Shown piece after piece: positions 33,343 to 45,665 of a stretch of 64,000 nt of DNA. Position numbers and translations under genes: made by a program. Numbering within the stretch: position 1 is the first letter of the stretch; each line of letters begins with the position of its first letter. Source of the DNA: Magicicada septendecula (lineage: Eukaryota; Arthropoda; Insecta; Hemiptera; Cicadidae); the NCBI GenBank assembly GCA_034769895.1, contig CM068372.1:370035258-370099257 (forward strand), in the 5' to 3' direction. The notes under the pieces were generated by a model. It saw only the letters and a list, made by a program, of their open reading frames with translations, had not been told where the DNA came from and did not search any database.

Positions 33343-34972
33343 TGTAACATGACATAAGGTAGCGAAGATTCAATTGTATTTAATTATAAAATAAACAGCT
33401 GAAGATAAGAGTAAGAGGCAAAAACTTATAAACTTAAAGATCAATTACCCAGTAACCCAATAAATGACAAATGACTATTAACCTGACAGTGACTTGACAC
33501 AATAGATCTGATAGAAACAAAGGAACCAAGAGACAGTGAAGAAGAAGTTTAAAACCTAAGTACAATCAAGTCATCCCAAAAAAGTGAACAGAATATTGTA
33601 AATTTAATAATGAATTGATGTCTGTAGTATATGAGATGGCTAAACCAAGTGTGGAGGAACACTGAGAGATGGGACTGATTTTAAGTAAAACGACCATGCA
33701 AACCAACTAATGTATAAATGAGAAGATTAACTTATAAGAAAGAATGAGTGTATATAACAGGGTCCATTGTATAATAAAATAAATACCCTATCTCATATTG
33801 AAAGATAATAAAAATAATACCTATGTCATAAGTGAAATCACAACTAAAAAGATAAAAGGGACTTATAACCAGTCTTCTTTAAAAAAGTATTATGAACCAG
33901 TGTCAGAAAATTAAAGAGAATTTTGTAAGTAACTATTATCAAAATTCAAAAATAAATGTAAGCACAACTTACAATAAGTATTTGATTGGAACTATTATTA
34001 TTATAAATGAAAGGGAATTTAGAAGAAAGATAAGCTAAATTCAAAACAAAGTAAGGCTAAACTTACGACCAAGTGTGAAACAAAATGTGTAAACACATGT
34101 AAATTTGAATATGTATAATGAAATATCATAAAAATTGAGATATAAAATAATTAAATGTTACACAAATAATGATGACGCTACATAACATCATTAACAAACC
34201 CTATCACAAAAAGGGGATAAATCAAAATTAATGTTTCACAAAAGAAGAAACAAAACAATCAAATCAAAAATAACACTGGCAGATTAACTGAACTATCAAT
34301 GAAAAAATATAAGTGAGCCAAAGCCAGCTACAAATGTTAATTTCAAATATCAATGAGCATTAAAGTGATGACAAATAGAATCACTACCATATAAAATAAG
34401 CCATTGAAACAATGCAAAATGCCTATTAAATATCGCCACAAGCTTAAACAAAGGAATACAGATAAGTTATTGAGATGAAAAGTCATGAGATGTATAAAGG
34501 AGAGAATAATTAATCCCAAAAGTGTTTTATTGTATTAATATTATGTGAGTCGGAAATGAACGACCATTATTATAATTATTAGGAATATTATTATGTGATG
34601 ATTTTATGTTGAGATACGTCCAACATATGTTATTGAGCAGATAGGCAAGGCCTCTGAACTCAAAATGTGTATAAATGGATAGCAGAGTAATAGAGCCACA
34701 CGTGCCCTCTGACTATTACCAATTTATATGAAGGAGAGAGAAGAAAAATTTTAGGGAAATAGAACATAAAGGGGAATAATAAAGAAAGAAAATAATACCA
34801 ATTATTATATTATGAACCATGACTTAATAAAGAATGAATACAGAAGAAGTAGCGATGGATGAATTCCTGAATAATAACAACTTGATAAAATGAACTATAT
34901 TGATGATTTCAGAAAAAAAAAAAATCTAATAATCTTTGTTTCGAAATAATCAATTTTGGTGGTGATGCATTA
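33343..34972 (+). mobile_element. Deleted first unit of the tandem LTR element
   Basis: Bases 33343-33638 match the first 296 bp of the LTR (with about three differences), and 33639-34972 match 39171-40504, 1,334 bp each. The missing 3.9 kb comprises the rest of the LTR, the primer-binding site and the gag-like ORF. The breakpoint shares ATG (GATG in the LTR, CATG in the interior), a 3-bp microhomology. Confidence 0.85.
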
Positions 34973-37803
34973 TGTAACATGACATAAGGTAGCGAAGATT
35001 CAATTGTATTTAATTATAAAATAAACAGCTGAAGATAAGAGTAAGAGGCAAAAACTTATAAACTTAAAGATCAATAACCCAGTAACCCAATAAATGACAA
35101 ATGACTATTAACCTGACAGTGATTTGACACAATAGATCGGATAGAAACAAAGGAACCAAGAGACAGTGAAGAAGAAGTTTAAAACCTAAGTACAATCAAG
35201 TCATCCCAAAAAAGTGAACAGAATATTGTAAATTTAATAATGAATTGATGTCTGTAGTATATGAGATGTAACTCGGACAATAAGATTAATGGAGGGTAAT
35301 AGTATCACATGTATCTTGTTTTTAAAAGAATGTACTTGTATAATATAATGTAGGGGGTTAGAAGCTAACCATACCCCAAACCATTTGTAATGATAATGGC
35401 CAAAGACAATAAACAATACTTTGAGCCAAAACAAAAGCAATATTAGAATGATGACCAAAAGTGATCAGTGTGATTTGGAGGTAACTTAGTTATTCATGAC
35501 CATAATCACACAGTGATATAAAGTAATTAGACAACCCTTGAATAAACAAGTGAATAAGCCCAAAAGTGTGTGTAAAACTAAATAAGTAGTGAAGTGATAG
35601 GTATAGAATAATGAAACAAAGTGAGCAGGGTAGTAATTAAAGAAACTTTCTAATGAAAGGAAAAGTGCAGTGGGGGTGTAGAACAAAATATTATGTAAGC
35701 CAACTATGTTAAACAGATAAACAATTTTTGATAAACTGTGCGTTAGTAAGTAAGATTGAACTAATTGTAATATTATTAATTTAAGTAATAAGATATCAGG
35801 ATTATATATTAAGGTAAGAGTTAAGGTATTAGAATGAATAGCAAATTAAGAAGGACTGACACTGTATTTAAGTGAAGGGAATAGTAGATAGGACATATCA
35901 TGCAAGGAACAGTTTGTCAATAGTATTATAAGAGTTTCTTTAAGTTTCTTTAAGTAAGTATTAAGAGTTTTGTTAGTGTTCAGAAAATCATAGCATGGAA
36001 TAAATTATAGGGTAAGCAGAGAACAGTAGTTAAAAGTTATTTCAGGCTAGAACCTGACAAGGAATATTTCATAGTAAGAATTAGAATTAGGGATACTGAT
36101 GTTTATTGTTTGTTTTGTTTATAAATTGTATTAGAATTACCAGAAATGTTAGTAAGAAATGTTAGATGGAAGTAGAATGGAATCTAGGCTCTAGGCCAAA
36201 CTGTTGAATATAAATTTATTAATTTGAGAACAAATAATAATCCAAAGTTAAGGCAGAATGTGCCAAATGATTAAACCATGTAAGTGAATATTCATAGTAC
36301 CAAAGTATGTGATTAACAACTAATTTTGAATAAAATATATGTAAGATATAAATATGGAAAATAGTAAAAATGTAATTAGCTATTCAAGAGTGGGCATGAG
36401 GGATATCAAAATGTTCATCATGAAAAATTAGGAAGAATGGTGCTAATGTAATAACTCTAGCTATTAGTATAAAGTAGTAATCTTCAGTTGAAGATATTTT
36501 GGTAAAAATAGACGAAAAAAGACGATAAATCATAACAATGACCTAAGTTAATAACCAATGAAAATTAGCATAATTTATTAAGTAACCATAGCAACAAGAA
36601 AAATAACGCCAAAAAACCGTTAGATTTTCAGTAGTCATTATTAACCAACGCCAGAGAGTGGACCGAGGAGCTCTCATATTAAAACTAAAATTGTTATTCT
36701 TCAAGTAATTTCGAAACTAATTAAAACCAGTGGAAGACAATGACAACAGTACAGGGAATCCTGAACGAAACTTTATTTATAAAAATTAAATAACAAACCG
36801 TAGTGATCCGAAGAAGACGAAACGACGCCGTGACGAAGAGAGACGACCACGGACACTAAATGAAGATCAGTGGAACATCCTGAAAGAAGAAGACGACAGC
36901 CCAGGAGTTATCCATAGAAGAAGACAACATCAGGATCTTCAGCATCAATTAACCGATGAGTATAAACATTATCCCTTAAATCGAATTCACTATTTTGGTC
37001 TGAATTAAATATAACTATTTCAAATCACTGATCACTATTCCGAGTCAAAATAAATTTAAATTCACTATTTAACTTTAATCAATTAACAATTATTAAGAAG
37101 GTAAAATATAATAAAATAATTGATGAACCTTTCGATAACTGAACTTTGACAACGAAACCTAACCCAAAATTGCTTTACAAGTTTTCATTGGTGATTACTT
37201 AATTAAATGTAATGAGATATCGATTTATTTATGTAATTAGTCTTAAGAATTGTTATAACTTTGTGTGTGTTAGCCGTAAGTACATATTTCTGTAGCTGAA
37301 AGGACTTAACACCCCTGAGATAAAACGATATATTTACTGTAAACTAACATTACTGACGGATTGTATACAAACTGAACTGAGCCAATACCAACCGCACAAT
37401 TGTAATAGCCGGTGCAGAAAACAAATTTTGATGTATAATAAATCAAGTGAAATATTCTAAAGGATTAATAAATGTTCTCAATCTGCAATTCTGTATGTTT
37501 GATTCAGTTAATTTAGAATAACGACTAATAATTATTGAAGTGAAGGCGTTAAAGCGAGACGCAAGCTGGGTCATACTGCAGAAAGCTGTGCGCCAATCAG
37601 GTGGCGAGGCGGCAACATTTGAATGCAGCAGAGCAAAATACGGTTTACCCGTACACGACTGAGAAGATACATTTTGACACGTTTGACACCAAACAACATT
37701 TAAACTTTAATTTTTACAAACCCACAACGAGATTCTTTACAAAGTGGCTTCCATCGCGGGGCTTGAACGGTAGCGGCCACACCACACAAACACTTTCTTT
37801 ACA
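34973..37803 (+). repeat. Full-length LTR of the tandem element (first)
   Basis: 2,831 bp, starts TGTAACATGACATAAGG, ends TTTCTTTACA. It has no long ORF; small frames inside recur identically in the second LTR and are not supported as genes. Near its end (37733-37748) it contains TTCTTTACAAAGTGGC, the same 16 bases found at the real LTR/PBS junction at 37795-37810. Confidence 0.88.
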
Positions 37804-37806
37804 AAG

Positions 37807-37824
37807 TGGCGCCCAGCGTGGGGC
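37807..37824 (+). other. Primer-binding site, tRNA-Lys(CUU)-like
   Basis: TGGCGCCCAGCGTGGGGC lies 3 nt after the LTR. It is complementary to the 3' end of a eukaryotic tRNA-Lys(CUU) except for one position, as judged from memory of the tRNA. Minus-strand cDNA would start here. Confidence 0.8.
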
Positions 37825-37882
37825 TAGAATAGGTAAGGAAACATATCTTTAAACTTTACAGATTCTAGCGGCGACTACAGAA

Positions 37883-39175
37883 ATGGAACGGGAAAAAATC
37901 GGCACAAGACAGACCGTGCTACGCGAAAAGGAAGCGGAAGAGGAAGCAAGGAGATTAGAAAAGGAGATCGAGAAAGGTACCAGAATGGAAGAAAAGGAAA
38001 TAACTTCGGTGGAGGATGTGGAAGAGTTATTAACGCCAGCCGAACCAAATAAAACCATCGAAGAAATGAGATTCGAAAGATTAATGGAAATGTTTCGACA
38101 AATGGAAGAGCGAAGAAAGGAGGACAAGCAAGAAGGAAGAGAAGACAAAGAAGAACTGAATAAGAAATTTGAGTCAATAAATGACAATTTCAAGAAAATG
38201 GACAAGAAGTTTGAAGATAATTCCAAGAAACAGAATGAAAAACTAGACAAGAAGTTTGAATCATTAAATGAAACCCTGACACAGAAGATGAAGGAAGAGA
38301 ATAAAATAATCAGTGAGAAGATAGAGAGAAGTAATGAGAAAACCAATGAAGCCTTGAGACTAATGAAAAAAGATATAGAAACACTGAACCACAAAATCGA
38401 TAGTAACAGTGAAACTATACAACGACAATTAATAGCGTATCGTAAAGAACTAAAACAGACCAAAATGGAGACGAATCAGAGATGGGAAGAAACAAATTAC
38501 AAAACCGATCAGATCAAGGAAACATTGAATAAGGGTTTCAAGAAGGTGAATGAAACACTAGAAAGAGCTTCTGAAGGTATTAAAGAAACATTGAACGAGA
38601 ACGAGGAACCGGTAATTACGAAAATAGAAGATAGTAGGAAGGAAATAAAAACTACAGAAGACAAAAGCATACTATTACCTGCAAATAAAAATAGCAGCCA
38701 CAAGGAGAATATCCAAATCATGGAGGTGACGACTAAGAAGAGGCATCCAAGGAAACTCATAAATTCCAGAGAAGAATTGGAGATGATGAAGAATGGACTG
38801 TTTGAGATGTTTAATGTACTAATTAACGACCAGAATGAATTCATGAATTTTAAAAAGAACAGAAGGAACTTACTAGAAACTTTAGAAGGGAATCACTACA
38901 AAATAGTGTGTAACAGAATAAGAAGGAGAAGACACTTAATAGACATGCATAATCCAATATCAACGATAGCATCTATAACGGAAATAGCGTTGACCTATTC
39001 GTTGTACAAACAAAATAATGAAATGATTGCGATAGCAATGGAAACCAGTGAGAATTCTATGACAGAACCATTTAAATACAGAATAATAGCAAGAAAGTGG
39101 ACACAAACAGAAGTCATACTGAAAACGACAGCAATCCAAACGGGAGCAGCTCATATAATCATGGATCATGGCTAA
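37883..39175 (+). CDS. Gag-like coiled-coil protein of the tandem LTR element
   Basis: The 430-residue frame starts MEREKIGTRQTV, 58 nt after the primer-binding site. Residues about 10-260 are highly charged Glu/Lys heptad sequence with repeated KKFE units, typical of a long coiled coil. After about 270 comes a less charged part (RRNLLETLEGNHYK, RRRRHLIDMHNPISTIASITE) with an Arg-rich patch that could bind RNA. It ends MDHG, stop at 39173-39175. No zinc knuckle and no protease. By position it is the gag equivalent. It may be truncated at its C-terminus by the event that removed pol. No family confidently recognised. Confidence 0.65.
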   Translation: MEREKIGTRQTVLREKEAEEEARRLEKEIEKGTRMEEKEITSVEDVEELLTPAEPNKTIEEMRFERLMEMFRQMEERRKEDKQEGREDKEELNKKFESINDNFKKMDKKFEDNSKKQNEKLDKKFESLNETLTQKMKEENKIISEKIERSNEKTNEALRLMKKDIETLNHKIDSNSETIQRQLIAYRKELKQTKMETNQRWEETNYKTDQIKETLNKGFKKVNETLERASEGIKETLNENEEPVITKIEDSRKEIKTTEDKSILLPANKNSSHKENIQIMEVTTKKRHPRKLINSREELEMMKNGLFEMFNVLINDQNEFMNFKKNRRNLLETLEGNHYKIVCNRIRRRRHLIDMHNPISTIASITEIALTYSLYKQNNEMIAIAMETSENSMTEPFKYRIIARKWTQTEVILKTTAIQTGAAHIIMDHG

Positions 39176-40504
39176 ACCAAGTGTGGAGGAACACTGAGAG
39201 ATGGGACTGATTTTAAGTAAAACGACCATGCAAACCAACTAATGTATAAATGAGAAGATTAACTTATAAGAAAGAATGAGTGTATATAACAGGGTCCATT
39301 GTATAATAAAATAAATACCCTATCTCATATTGAAAGATAATAAAAATAATACCTATGTCATAAGTGAAATCACAACTAAAAAGATAAAAGGGACTTATAA
39401 CCAGTCTTCTTTAAAAAAGTATTATGAACCAGTGTCAGAAAATTAAAGAGAATTTTGTAAGTAACTATTATCAAAATTCAAAAATAAATGTAAGCACAAC
39501 TTACAATAAGTATTTGATTGGAACTATTATTATTATAAATGAAAGGGAATTTAGAAGAAAGATAAGCTAAATTCAAAACAAAGTAAGGCTAAACTTACGA
39601 CCAAGTGTGAAACAAAATGTGTAAACACATGTAAATTTGAATATGTATAATGAAATATCATAAAAATTGAGATATAAAATAATTAAATGTTACACAAATA
39701 ATGATGACGCTACATAACATCATTAACAAACCCTATCACAAAAAGGGGATAAATCAAAATTAATGTTTCACAAAAGAAGAAACAAAACAATCAAATCAAA
39801 AATAACACTGGCAGATTAACTGAACTATCAATGAAAAAATATAAGTGAGCCAAAGCCAGCTACAAATGTTAATTTCAAATATCAATGAGCATTAAAGTGA
39901 TGACAAATAGAATCACTACCATATAAAATAAGCCATTGAAACAATGCAAAATGCCTATTAAATATCGCCACAAGCTTAAACAAAGGAATACAGATAAGTT
40001 ATTGAGATGAAAAGTCATGAGATGTATAAAGGAGAGAATAATTAATCCCAAAAGTGTTTTATTGTATTAATATTATGTGAGTCGGAAATGAACGACCATT
40101 ATTATAATTATTAGGAATATTATTATGTGATGATTTTATGTTGAGATACGTCCAACATATGTTATTGAGCAGATAGGCAAGGCCTCTGAACTCAAAATGT
40201 GTATAAATGGATAGCAGAGTAATAGAGCCACACGTGCCCTCTGACTATTACCAATTTATATGAAGGAGAGAGAAGAAAAATTTTAGGGAAATAGAACATA
40301 AAGGGGAATAATAAAGAAAGAAAATAATACCAATTATTATATTATGAACCATGACTTAATAAAGAATGAATACAGAAGAAGTAGCGATGGATGAATTCCT
40401 GAATAATAACAACTTGATAAAATGAACTATATTGATGATTTCAGAAAAAAAAAAAATCTAATAATCTTTGTTTCGAAATAATCAATTTTGGTGGTGATGC
40501 ATTA
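39176..40504 (+). other. Non-coding internal 3' segment of the tandem LTR element
   Basis: 1.3 kb of AT-rich sequence without ORFs, a copy of 33639-34972. A run of A near 40445-40457 is the only purine tract; there is no polypurine tract directly at the LTR (GGTGGTGATGCATTA precedes it). Confidence 0.75.
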
Positions 40505-43335
40505 TGTAACATGACATAAGGTAGCGAAGATTCAATTGTATTTAATTATAAAATAAACAGCTGAAGATAAGAGTAAGAGGCAAAAACTTATAAACTTAAA
40601 GATCAATAACCCAGTAACCCAATAAATGACAAATGACTATTAACCTGACAGTGATTTGACACAATAGATCGGATAGAAACAAAGGAACCAAGAGACAGTG
40701 AAGAAGAAGTTTAAAACCTAAGTACAATCAAGTCATCCCAAAAAAGTGAACAGAATATTGTAAATTTAATAATGAATTGATGTCTGTAGTATATGAGATG
40801 TAACTCGGACAATAAGATTAATGGAGGGTAATAGTATCACATGTATCTTGTTTTTAAAAGAATGTACTTGTATAATATAATGTAGGGGGTTAGAAGCTAA
40901 CCATACCCCAAACCATTTGTAATGATAATGGCCAAAGACAATAAACAATACTTTGAGCCAAAACAAAAGCAATATTAGAATGATGACCAAAAGTGATCAG
41001 TGTGATTTGGAGGTAACTTAGTTATTCATGACCATAATCACACAGTGATATAAAGTAATTAGACAACCCTTGAATAAACAAGTGAATAAGCCCAAAAGTG
41101 TGTGTAAAACTAAATAAGTAGTGAAGTGATAGGTATAGAATAATGAAACAAAGTGAGCAGGGTAGTAATTAAAGAAACTTTCTAATGAAAGGAAAAGTGC
41201 AGTGGGGGTGTAGAACAAAATATTATGTAAGCCAACTATGTTAAACAGATAAACAATTTTTGATAAACTGTGCGTTAGTAAGTAAGATTGAACTAATTGT
41301 AATATTATTAATTTAAGTAATAAGATATCAGGATTATATATTAAGGTAAGAGTTAAGGTATTAGAATGAATAGCAAATTAAGAAGGACTGACACTGTATT
41401 TAAGTGAAGGGAATAGTAGATAGGACATATCATGCAAGGAACAGTTTGTCAATAGTATTATAAGAGTTTCTTTAAGTTTCTTTAAGTAAGTATTAAGAGT
41501 TTTGTTAGTGTTCAGAAAATCATAGCATGGAATAAATTATAGGGTAAGCAGAGAACAGTAGTTAAAAGTTATTTCAGGCTAGAACCTGACAAGGAATATT
41601 TCATAGTAAGAATTAGAATTAGGGATACTGATGTTTATTGTTTGTTTTGTTTATAAATTGTATTAGAATTACCAGAAATGTTAGTAAGAAATGTTAGATG
41701 GAAGTAGAATGGAATCTAGGCTCTAGGCCAAACTGTTGAATATAAATTTATTAATTTGAGAACAAATAATAATCCAAAGTTAAGGCAGAATGTGCCAAAT
41801 GATTAAACCATGTAAGTGAATATTCATAGTACCAAAGTATGTGATTAACAACTAATTTTGAATAAAATATATGTAAGATATAAATATGGAAAATAGTAAA
41901 AATGTAATTAGCTATTCAAGAGTGGGCATGAGGGATATCAAAATGTTCATCATGAAAAATTAGGAAGAATGGTGCTAATGTAATAACTCTAGCTATTAGT
42001 ATAAAGTAGTAATCTTCAGTTGAAGATATTTTGGTAAAAATAGACGAAAAAAGACGATAAATCATAACAATGACCTAAGTTAATAACCAATGAAAATTAG
42101 CATAATTTATTAAGTAACCATAGCAACAAGAAAAATAACGCCAAAAAACCGTTAGATTTTCAGTAGTCATTATTAACCAACGCCAGAGAGTGGACCGAGG
42201 AGCTCTCATATTAAAATTAAAATTGTTATTCTTCAAGTAATTTCGAAACTAATTAAAACCAGTGGAAGACAATGACAACAGTACAGGGAATCCTGAACGA
42301 AACTTTATTTATAAAAATTAAATAACAAACCGTAGTGATCCGAAGAAGACGAAACGACGCCGTGACGAAGAGAGACGACCACGGACACTAAATGAAGATC
42401 AGTGGAACATCCTGAAAGAAGAAGACGACAGCCCAGGAGTTATCCATAGAAGAAGACAACATCAGGATCTTCAGCATCAATTAACCGATGAGTATAAACA
42501 TTATCCCTTAAATCGAATTCACTATTTTGGTCTGAATTAAATATAACTATTTCAAATCACTGATCACTATTCCGAGTCAAAATAAATTTAAATTCACTAT
42601 TTAACTTTAATCAATTAACAATTATTAAGAAGGTAAAATATAATAAAATAATTGATGAACCTTTCGATAACTGAACTTTGACAACGAAACCTAACCCAAA
42701 ATTGCTTTACAAGTTTTCATTGGTGATTACTTAATTAAATGTAATGAGATATCGATTTATTTATGTAATTAGTCTTAAGAATTGTTATAACTTTGTGTGT
42801 GTTAGCCGTAAGTACATATTTCTGTAGCCGAAAGGACTTAACACCCCTGAGATAAAACGATATATTTACTGTAAACTAACATTACTGACGGATTGTATAC
42901 AAACTGAACTGAGCCAATACCAACCGCACAATTGTAATAGCCGGTGCAGAAAACAAATTTTGATGTATAATAAATCAAGTGAAATATTCTAAAGGATTAA
43001 TAAATGTTCTCAATCTGCAATTCTGTATGTTTGATTCAGTTAATTTAGAATAACGACTAATAATTATTGAAGTGAAGGCGTTAAAGCGAGACGCAAGCTG
43101 GGTCATACTGCAGAAAGCTGTGCGCCAATCAGGTGGCGAGGCGGCAACATTTGAATGCAGCAGAGCAAAATACGGTTTACCCGTACACGACTGAGAAGAT
43201 ACATTTTGACACGTTTGACACCAAACAACATTTAAACTTTAATTTTTACAAACCCACAACGAGATTCTTTACAAAGTGGCTTCCATCGCGGGGCTTGAAC
43301 GGTAGCGGCCACACCACACAAACACTTTCTTTACA
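40505..43335 (+). repeat. Full-length LTR of the tandem element (second, right end)
   Basis: 2,831 bp, nearly identical to 34973-37803; I noticed changes near 42216 (T for C) and near 42828 (C for T). It ends TTTACA before the ATAT duplication. Confidence 0.88.
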
Positions 43336-43339
43336 ATAT

Positions 43340-44187
43340 AGACAACAAAAGTAAACAATGTGACTAATAATAAAAATGTCTTTATCAATGTATACTAATG
43401 CTACACAAAACACAGACTGCACAAAAGTTAGACCAAGTTTCAAAAAAATCTTCAATTTTTTTTTGTTTTTTTTTTTTTTTTTGCTCTCTTCAAGTCTTTG
43501 TAAATGAGCCTTTCACTTTTCTACTTGTCTCGTCATCTCACGGTACTTAGTACAATTTGATGCCTTTAAAAAGATTCCAATCCATGTACTTGTTCTTCCA
43601 GAGGTACATACAAGGTGAAAATATGATTTGACATTATTTTTAAATCCAACTCAACACAAGGATTTTAGCTTTTTAGTTTTTATTAAAATCCATTCCATGA
43701 CTGAAACAGAACCATTTGGTTACTATTTTTTCACAAGTTATTACTATCAGCATACTGGAGAACTAGCAAATCCTCTTATGATTTACATAAAATTGGATTA
43801 AGTAGATAACTTTAACTTGTTCAGAGAAACAAAATACAATAAAAACATTAAAAGTTATCCCACTGTTTAAATACAGTGGATTATCAAGTTTTTTCAGTTT
43901 TTTATGATACGATTTATAATTTTCCATATTCAATTTTCAACTTCAATACAAGACACTTTTAATACTTTGAAATACATGTTCAATAGACAATTCTTTTATG
44001 AAGATTAATGAGTACAAATCTGCCTTCATCCTGTACATGATATTTTTTGTTACATTAAATTTCACTTCTTGTAGACTATTGCGGAAAAATTATATAGAAC
44101 TATAATATAAGGTTTGGTTCATAACAAGGCCATGGAACCTACCGAACAAGCCCCCACCCCAAAAAAAAAAAAAAAATGAAACGTACT
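43340..44187. other. Intron 4 sequence next to exon 4
   Basis: Contains a poly-T run near 43455-43483 and a poly-A run near 44160-44176, otherwise AT-rich intron. The donor of exon 4 reads AA/GTAAGTA at 44187. Confidence 0.7.
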
Positions 44188-44306
44188 TACTTGGTGATGT
44201 ATGAATATTCTCCACGGAAATTGTCATTAATCAGGTTTCGAACATAAGGTAAAGACTGATTATTCAAACAATCCTCCAACAAAGAAATGAAGAGTTTTGA
44301 AAATTC
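44188..44306 (-). CDS. USP48: Ubiquitin-specific protease (USP48-type), coding exon 4
   Basis: 119 nt between acceptor TTGTTGCAG and donor GTAAGT. It encodes [15 protein letters not shown] and FRGEYSYIT, the segment after the QQDAQ box, which leads into the zinc finger. It starts in phase 0 from exon 3 (donor CAG/GTAA) and leaves two bases for exon 5. Confidence 0.95.
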
Positions 44307-44589
44307 CTGCAACAACAAAAATAAACTTGTCATTATTCCACTAAACATGGATATTTCACCTCTCAAATTTAGTTTTATTAATATTTCCGATTTACTCATG
44401 TACAGTGCTATGCAAATCACGGCAACAAGTAAATTTTTTCAAAATTTTGAATGAGATTGACTACAAAGATATGAAACATTTAACAGTTGATTTCATCCAA
44501 TCTGTACTTCATCAAAACATAGCATTAACAATCAGTTTGGTAATGCAGTTTTTCATTTTGAAATTAGTACGTAATGACAACAAAGTTGA

Positions 44590-45660
44590 TACATAATACT
44601 GCATTTACCCAAAAATGAGACAACTTCGGATATAAGATGACTCCCTAATGAAATGCACATAGGCAAAAATAACAATTTAGAGTACCCACTTATTTCCCTT
44701 CTCATCAAATCAATCTGATTTAATTTCTTCTTCATCAGAAGAATCACTAACACTTTTGCACAGATAAACACTATCCCACATAAGGTCATCTTCACTTCCA
44801 TTTTCAACATTTAAAGTCCAACACTTCTTAAATCCTGTAATGTCAATGTCAAAAGAAGAAATAGTTCCTCGCTGTCAAAATCCATTTAATTTTCCTCCTG
44901 GAGTAATAGTGTGATCCCCTTTTACCATTCACTGTTGCAATTCGTATAGCATCTCTGAAAAATTTATTTGCCACAACATCCTAAACCTGAAGTTGTAATC
45001 TCATACCGCCCGGTTGATATCTTCCTTGTCCTTGTCCTTGTCCTTAACTACACTTAATATCAGCATGCTGCATTTTTTATGACTGCTCCAGGCTTACAGT
45101 TCCACTTTACCTTAGTGCAATCTACCATATGCTCATCAGTCATCCATCCTCTTTTGCGGCACCAAACTATCAAACAAGCAGACGCTACCATATAGGTATC
45201 GTTTTTCTCTTAATAAAAACATAAGGAGGTAGCTTTGCCTAATCTGTAAGCAATACAGTCACTGTTGACTTTTCATTTCCTGTGCTACAAACCAACATAC
45301 TTTTTGCACCCTTTTCATCGACCATATAACATTTGAAGGCAGACCAAAAAACATAAGCATTTCTTTTGCTCATCATGCACTCCATCACAATTAGGAACGT
45401 CTTTTTATGTTTATTATGAGACACTGATATTCTATTAATTTCTTGAGGCAAAACCAGTGCAAGACCAGTACATCGTCAGCATAAGGTTAGCCTGTGATGT
45501 CATATAAACACAATGATGACTACAGCTTGTTCTGAGACCTACACGTTCTATAGCACCTACCTCATGGCCTTTAATCTGAATAATAAAGAAGGTATTACTT
45601 TACTCCTTTCTTCTCTAATGAACGAGAAAACCCATTCCTCAATTTTGGGAAATCGACCCA
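44590..45660 (-). pseudogene. Pogo/jerky-like transposase remnant
   Basis: Minus-strand pieces in several frames: FPKIEEWVFSFIREERS (about 45600-45655, helix-turn-helix side), KGAKSMLVCSTGNEKSTVTVLL (about 45250-45320, DDE domain start, quoted in part), GWMTDEHMVD (about 45130) and a Ser/Asp/Glu-rich C-terminal part (SDSSDEEE) near 44730. Many stops. It lies in intron 3, and its upstream end abuts the mariner remnant at 45666. Confidence 0.6.
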
Positions 45661-45665
45661 ACATA

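Larger units (their letters stand above)
33343..43335 (+). mobile_element. Tandem LTR retroelement without pol (LARD-like), 9,993 bp
   Basis: The structure is: LTR start (296 bp), internal 3' segment, full LTR, internal region, full LTR. ATAT flanks the whole block (33339-33342 and 43336-43339), so it behaves as one insertion followed by LTR recombination. The two full LTRs are each 2,831 bp and I noticed only two differences between them. The internal region (37804-40504) has a primer-binding site and a gag-like coiled-coil ORF, but no protease, RT, RNase H or integrase. It must use another element's enzymes. Confidence 0.88.

Noticed and set aside
35234..35686. Two minus-strand frames repeated at 40766-41218
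   Set aside because: They recur only because the LTR is duplicated; AT-rich composition, no start context or domain.
37601..37852. ORF across the LTR/primer-site junction
   Set aside because: Starts at a non-ATG codon and runs through the LTR end and primer site; the second copy diverges at the element end. The gag-like ORF at 37883 is the better candidate.
37883..38463. Minus-strand Ser/Phe/Leu-rich frames under the gag-like ORF
   Set aside because: Shadow of the Glu/Lys-rich coiled coil on the opposite strand.
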